Source: Bosea sp. F3-2 (lineage in GTDB: Bacteria > Pseudomonadota > Alphaproteobacteria > Rhizobiales > Beijerinckiaceae). From it: a stretch of DNA of 64,000 nucleotides. Position numbers and translations under genes: made by a program. The notes under the pieces were generated by a model. It saw only the letters and a program-made list of their open reading frames with translations. It made no database searches and was not told where the DNA came from. Below are positions 60,484 through 64,000 of the stretch, piece by piece. Position 1 is the first letter of the stretch. The number at the start of each line of letters is the position of its first letter. The stretch lies in assembly GCF_008253865.1 (NCBI RefSeq), contig NZ_CP042331.1:4126001-4190000 (forward strand), written 5' to 3'.

Positions 60484-60666
60484 CTATTGCGGCGTGCAGG
60501 TCATGCCGTTGCGCTGAGCGTTGGCGATGCAATTCGCCTTGCTCGTATAGCCCTCCGTCGAAGCGCCGACGATACGCCCGTTCGAGGCGACCCGGCGCCA
60601 ACGCCATTCGCTGCCCGACGGGTAGATTTCCCACCTGTCTCCGCTTCGATCGGTGCAACTGCTCAT
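60484..60666 (-). CDS. Small YegP/DUF1508-like protein
   Basis: The 60-residue protein reads DRWEIYPSGSEWRWRRVASNGRIVGASTEGYTSKANCIANA, close to the DUF1508 repeat (W-R-W-R...NG-x-I-x2-S-x-EGY-x-SK). A single repeat is present. The start at 60666 (MSSCTD) was preferred; an in-frame Met at 60720 is possible. It is convergent with the DUF423 gene and divergent from argB. The role is unknown. Confidence 0.78.
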   Translation of the reverse strand: MSSCTDRSGDRWEIYPSGSEWRWRRVASNGRIVGASTEGYTSKANCIANAQRNGMTCTPQ

Positions 60667-60845
60667 CAAAATTCTCCCCAACCAGCGAATCGAGTTCGCG
60701 TGTCGAGTAAAGCGCAACATAAGAAAAATTCAACCTGTAGTTGTGTTTCAGTGAAATCCTGTTCGCCGCTGGTCCTTCCGCGTCGGGAAAACTTCCGCTA
60801 GAAGCGCCGCCGGACCCTTCCTGCGGCCGCGCGGAGCCTGCCCGA

Positions 60846-61742
60846 ATGACCGACCATCCCCTGCTGACGCCGTCGCAATCTGCCGAGCTGCTCGTGCAGG
60901 CGCTGCCGCATATGCAGCGCTACGACCAGGAAATCATCGTCATCAAGTATGGCGGCAACGCCATGGGCGACGCGGCCACCGCCGAGGATTTCGCCGAGGA
61001 CATCGTGCTGCTCGAGCAGTCCGGCCTGAAGCCGGTGGTCTGCCATGGCGGCGGCCCGCAGATCGCGGCGATGCTGAAGAAGCTCGGCATCCAGTCGGAG
61101 TTCAAGCAGGGCCTGCGCGTCACCGACGAGGCGACCGTCGAGGTCGTCGAGATGGTTCTCGCCGGCTCGGTCAACAAGGAGATCGTCGGCTACATCACCC
61201 GCGAGGGTGGCCGCGCCATCGGGCTCTGCGGCAAGGACGGCAATATGGTCACGGCCCGCAAGGTGACCCGCACGATCGTCGACCCCGATTCCAAGATCGA
61301 GGAGATTCTCGATCTCGGCTTCGTCGGTGAGCCCGATACGGTCAACACCACCGTGCTCGACGCGGTGTTGAAGGCCGAACTCATTCCGGTGCTGGCGCCG
61401 GTCTGCGCCGCCGCCGACGGCCAGACCTACAATGTCAACGCCGACACTTTCGCCGGCGCCATCGCCGGCGCGCTGAGCGCCAAACGCCTGCTGCTGCTGA
61501 CCGACGTGCCGGGCGTGCTCAACAAGGACAAGCAGCTCATTCCGGAGCTCACGGTCGAGGAATGCCGCCGCCTGATAGCGGACGGCACGATCTCGGGCGG
61601 CATGATCCCGAAGATCGAGACCTGTATCTACGCGCTGGAAAAGGGCGTCGAGGCCGTCGTCATCCTCGACGGCAAGGTGCCGCACGCCGCGCTGATCGAG
61701 CTCTTCACCGATACCGGCGCCGGCACGATCATCCGGCGCTGA
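60846..61742 (+). CDS. argB: Acetylglutamate kinase
   Basis: The second arginine-biosynthesis enzyme phosphorylates N-acetylglutamate. The 298 residues begin MTDHPLLTPSQ and carry IVIKYGGNAMGD, VVCHGGGPQIAAMLKKLG, NADTFAGAIAGALSAKRLLLLTDVPGVL and SGGMIPKIETCIYALEKGVEAVVILDG. The length and N-terminal helix are those of the arginine-sensitive hexameric type, so feedback control is likely. The gene follows 179 bp of mostly regulatory DNA. Confidence 0.97.
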   Translation: MTDHPLLTPSQSAELLVQALPHMQRYDQEIIVIKYGGNAMGDAATAEDFAEDIVLLEQSGLKPVVCHGGGPQIAAMLKKLGIQSEFKQGLRVTDEATVEVVEMVLAGSVNKEIVGYITREGGRAIGLCGKDGNMVTARKVTRTIVDPDSKIEEILDLGFVGEPDTVNTTVLDAVLKAELIPVLAPVCAAADGQTYNVNADTFAGAIAGALSAKRLLLLTDVPGVLNKDKQLIPELTVEECRRLIADGTISGGMIPKIETCIYALEKGVEAVVILDGKVPHAALIELFTDTGAGTIIRR

Positions 61743-61785
61743 GGAGATTCCTCACGCCGTCATCCCGGGCGCAGCGCCGGCCTCC

Positions 61786-61925
61786 CCTTCTCCCCTTTCG
61801 GGAGGAGGTGGCTCGGCGGAGCCGAGACGGATGAGGGGTCGCGCGACCTGTGCCAAGGCGTTCTGGTTCGCCAACGAGTCAGGACGGCATGACCCCTCAC
61901 CCCAACCCTCTCCCGCAGGGGAGGG
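61786..61925. repeat. Palindromic repeat, family D (copy 3)
   Basis: CCTTCTCCCCTTTCGGGAGG begins it and CCCTCTCCCGCAGGGGAGGG ends it; GATGAGGGGTC faces GACCCCTCACCCC. It lies between argB and the pyrimidine 5'-nucleotidase gene, after a short family A fragment at 61758. It is the same family as 45591 but without the inner insertion. Confidence 0.8.
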
Positions 61926-62007
61926 AGTTCGTCGCGGCTGCCGCCGCGATTAAGCCTTGGCCAAGGACTTGCAGCGCAGACTCCGGATCGCCACATCACG
62001 GAGTCCT

Positions 62008-62748
62008 ATGAAAAGACTCGCTGACATACCTGCCGCGGCGCCGCCCCTTCCGACAGAGGGCTTCGCGCATGTCGATCACTGGATCTTCGACCTCGACAAC
62101 ACCCTCTACTCGCACGAGGCCAGGGTCTGGCCGCAGGTCGATGAGCGCATCACCCTGTTCCTCGCCGAGCTGTTCGGACTCGATGGGCTCTCCTCGCGCG
62201 CGCTGCAGAAATACTATTACCAGCGCTACGGCACGACGCTGAAGGGGCTGATGGAGGAGCATGGCATCGATCCGGGCGATTTCCTCGACTTCGCCCACCA
62301 GATCGACCTGACTCTGCTCGACCCGAATCCGGACCTGGGCGAGGCGATCGCGGCCCTGCCCGGCCGCAAGCTGATCCTGACCAACGGCTCGCGCGGACAT
62401 GCCGAGAACGTCGCCGGCAAGCTCGGCATCCTCCACCACTTCGAGGACATCTTCGACATCGTGCAGGCCGGCTTCACGCCCAAGCCCGAGCGTTCGACCT
62501 ATGAGACCTTTCTCGCCAAGCACGCCGTCGATCCGGGCCGGGCGGCGATGTTCGAGGACATCGAGAAGAACCTCGTCGTGCCGAGCGCGCTGGGCATGAA
62601 GACGGTGCTGATCGTGCCGAAGACGCCCGATCCCTTCCGCGAGACCTGGGAACAGGTCGCCGTCGAGGCCGGACATGTCCATCACGTCACGGCCGACCTC
62701 ACCGGCTTCCTGAAGCCGCTCGGACGGCCTGCCGAACGTCACGCCTGA
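62008..62748 (+). CDS. Pyrimidine 5'-nucleotidase (HAD superfamily)
   Basis: The 246-residue HAD enzyme has motif I WIFDLDNTLYSHEARVWPQVDERI (residues 29-52), motif II LTNGSRGHAENVAGKLGI and motif IV AAMFEDIEKNLVVPSALGMKTVLI. The family (SDT1/PYR-5-nucleotidase) dephosphorylates UMP and CMP. ATG 62008 has GGAG upstream. The argB neighbour is conserved in Rhizobiales. Confidence 0.92.
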   Translation: MKRLADIPAAAPPLPTEGFAHVDHWIFDLDNTLYSHEARVWPQVDERITLFLAELFGLDGLSSRALQKYYYQRYGTTLKGLMEEHGIDPGDFLDFAHQIDLTLLDPNPDLGEAIAALPGRKLILTNGSRGHAENVAGKLGILHHFEDIFDIVQAGFTPKPERSTYETFLAKHAVDPGRAAMFEDIEKNLVVPSALGMKTVLIVPKTPDPFRETWEQVAVEAGHVHHVTADLTGFLKPLGRPAERHA

Positions 62749-62792
62749 GGCCGCAGAAGGTTTGTCGCGGGATAGGTTTTCAGAAAAGGAAA

Positions 62793-62867
62793 TTCTGTTC
62801 TTCTTTACGAACAGAAGGGGAAGTGCTAGTGGCCTTGTCCGTTATAAAGAACGGACTGAGGTTCCCC
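62793..62867 (+). promoter_or_regulatory. Structured leader of metZ: two hairpins with complementary loops and a paired start region
   Basis: Hairpin 1: TTCTGTTC (62793-62800) pairs with GAACAGAA (62809-62816), loop TTCTTTAC. Hairpin 2: GTCCGTT (62837-62843) pairs with AACGGAC (62850-62856), loop ATAAAG. Loop 1 CTTTA complements loop 2 TAAAG. GGGGAA (62817-62822) complements TTCCCC (62862-62867), which separates the Shine-Dalgarno TGAGG from the ATG. This does not match the SAM-II consensus I would expect before metZ. It could instead be two DNA operators (TATAAA in loop 2 could be a -10). Confidence 0.5.
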
Positions 62868-64000
62868 ATGTCGGCATCGGACAACGCCGCAGCCAAGCTG
62901 CATCCTGAAACCCGCCTCGTCCACGCCGGCACCTTGCGCTCGCAGTTCGGCGAGACGTCCGAGGCGCTGTTCCTGACGCAGGGCCATGTCTATGACAGCG
63001 CCGAACAGTGCGAGGCGCGGTTCCTCAACAAGGATCCGGGTTTCCAATACGCCCGCTTCTCCAACCCGACCGTGGCGATGCTCGAAGGCCGCATGGCCGC
63101 CTTCGAGGGCGCCGAGGCCTGCCGCGCCACCGCAACCGGCATGGCCGCGGTCACGGCAGCGGTGATGGCGCCCTTACGCGCCGGGGACCATGTCTTGGCG
63201 GCCCGCGCGCTGTTCGGCTCCTGTCGCTACATCGTCGAGGATCACCTGCCGCGTTACGGCGTCGAGTCGACGCTGGTCGACGGCACCGATATCGAGGCCT
63301 GGCGCAAGGCCGTTCGCCCCAACACCAAGGTTTTCTTCCTCGAAACGCCGTCGAACCCGACGCTCGAGGTGATCGACATCGAAGCGGTGGCGAAGATCGC
63401 CAAGGCTGCTGGCGCCCGGCTCATCGTCGACAACGTCTTCGCCACGCCGCTCTTCCAACGCCCGCTCGAGCTCGGCGCCGACCTCGTCGTCTATTCGGCG
63501 ACCAAGCATATCGACGGGCAGGGGCGCTGCCTCGGCGGCCTCATCGTCGGCGCGAAGGAGCTGATCGAGGGCGATATCCAGACCTTCCTGCGCCAGACCG
63601 GCCCGGCGATCTCCCCCTTCAACGCCTGGGTGATGCTGAAGGCACTGGAGACGCTGCCGCTGCGCGTCGCCAAGCAGGCGGAGAACGCAACGAAGGTCGC
63701 GGACTGGCTCGCCGCGCATGCCAAGCCGTCCAAGGTCATCTTCTGCGGCCACAAGAGCCATCCGCAGGCCGAGATCATCGCGCGGCAGATGAGCGGCCCC
63801 TCGACGCTGATCGCCTTCGAGGTGCCGGGCGGCAAGGACGCTGCCTACCGCCTGCTCAACGCCTGCAAGCTGATCCGCATCTCGAACAATCTCGGCGACG
63901 CCAAGAGCCTGATCGTCCATCCGGCGACGACGACGCATCAGCGCTTCACACCCGAGGTCCGCGCCGACATGGGCGTCACCGACGGCATGATCCGCCTCTC
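62868..64000 (+). CDS. metZ: O-succinylhomoserine sulfhydrylase, N-terminal part
   Basis: This PLP enzyme makes homocysteine directly from O-succinylhomoserine and sulfide in methionine synthesis. About 377 codons are present; the last 20 or so lie past the window end. It shows YARFSNPTVAMLEGRMAAFEGAEACRATATGMAAVTAAVM, RLIVDNVFATPLFQRPLELGADLVVYSATKHIDGQGRCLGG (PLP Lys) and TGPAISPFNAWVMLKALETLPLRV. The start KLHPETRLVHAGTLRSQFGETSEALFLTQGHVYDSAEQCEARF is typical of MetZ. TGAGG lies six bases before the ATG, next to a hairpin. Confidence 0.96.
   Translation, partial: MSASDNAAAKLHPETRLVHAGTLRSQFGETSEALFLTQGHVYDSAEQCEARFLNKDPGFQYARFSNPTVAMLEGRMAAFEGAEACRATATGMAAVTAAVMAPLRAGDHVLAARALFGSCRYIVEDHLPRYGVESTLVDGTDIEAWRKAVRPNTKVFFLETPSNPTLEVIDIEAVAKIAKAAGARLIVDNVFATPLFQRPLELGADLVVYSATKHIDGQGRCLGGLIVGAKELIEGDIQTFLRQTGPAISPFNAWVMLKALETLPLRVAKQAENATKVADWLAAHAKPSKVIFCGHKSHPQAEIIARQMSGPSTLIAFEVPGGKDAAYRLLNACKLIRISNNLGDAKSLIVHPATTTHQRFTPEVRADMGVTDGMIRL

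Noticed and set aside
62749..62867. SAM-II riboswitch upstream of metZ
   Set aside because: I looked for the short P1 stem, the GATTT-like loop and the GCTAAA region expected of SAM-II and did not find them. A different structure is present and reported separately.

Overview
This 64 kb window is high-GC chromosomal DNA from an alphaproteobacterium. The gene content and synteny (ffs beside dnaX; rpmH-rnpA-yidC-engB-argB; rph divergent from hrcA; metZ; BMP-type nucleoside ABC cluster) point to Hyphomicrobiales (Rhizobiales), most likely a Bosea-like genus. The genus is inferred from overall flavour and was not computed. Most of the window is core housekeeping and transport. There is no CRISPR array, no complete IS element and no recognisable prophage, and I found no tRNA or rRNA. 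The only RNA gene I can support is the SRP RNA. || Layout: 1-2.0 kb holds the start of lepA (cut by the window edge), an XRE/cupin regulator with a palindromic operator, and a coupled GNAT enzyme. 2.0-5.0 kb is a three-gene operon with two phage-like peptidoglycan hydrolases (amidase, muramidase) that lack signal peptides but have hydrophobic C-termini, plus a small secreted protein that looks frameshifted. 5.1-9.6 kb carries DUF3297, hrcA, rph, rdgB and hemW. 9.7-14.8 kb is a ugp-type ABC operon (ugpB-ugpA-creatininase-ugpE-ugpC) with a clear three-repeat Pho box and a creatininase-family hydrolase translationally coupled on both sides. 14.9-18.6 kb holds an FAH-family hydrolase, an AraC/MGMT fusion, DUF2244 and nth. 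18.8-22.1 kb is xylFHG, with a terminator-like hairpin after xylF. 22.1-24.9 kb holds an SPW-repeat protein, a phytase-like esterase and a HAD phosphatase. || 25.0-34.3 kb is one long minus-strand nucleoside uptake and catabolism operon: BMP binding protein, double ATPase, two permeases, cdd, purine nucleoside phosphorylase, deoC, deoA and a ghrA-like dehydrogenase. It ends at a perfect 17-bp hairpin. 34.5-41.3 kb holds a MoeB/ThiF-like protein, gshB, yraN-rsmI divergent from an LpoA-like lipoprotein, and a DsbD/ScsB protein. 41.5-45.5 kb holds an SDR, an SsuABC-type transporter and a divergent Lrp regulator. 46-49.7 kb has coaBC-dut-Rrf2 followed by cysK and a GNAT. 49.7-52.7 kb holds a VOC dioxygenase-like protein, BrkB and an Omp25/31-like porin. 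52.8-64 kb is the replication/translation block: recR, ybaB, dnaX, ffs, rpmH, rnpA, yidC, an acetyltransferase, engB, small DUF proteins, argB, a pyrimidine 5'-nucleotidase, and metZ (cut by the window end). || At least twelve intergenic long palindromes of several sequence families punctuate the window. One is nested in another, two sit inside the nucleoside operon, and one supplies the rdgB start codon. The most interesting leads are the structured leader of metZ (two hairpins with complementary loops plus a pairing that masks the bases before the start codon), the Pho-controlled ugp operon with its embedded creatininase homologue, and the hydrolase operon at 2.0-5.0 kb.
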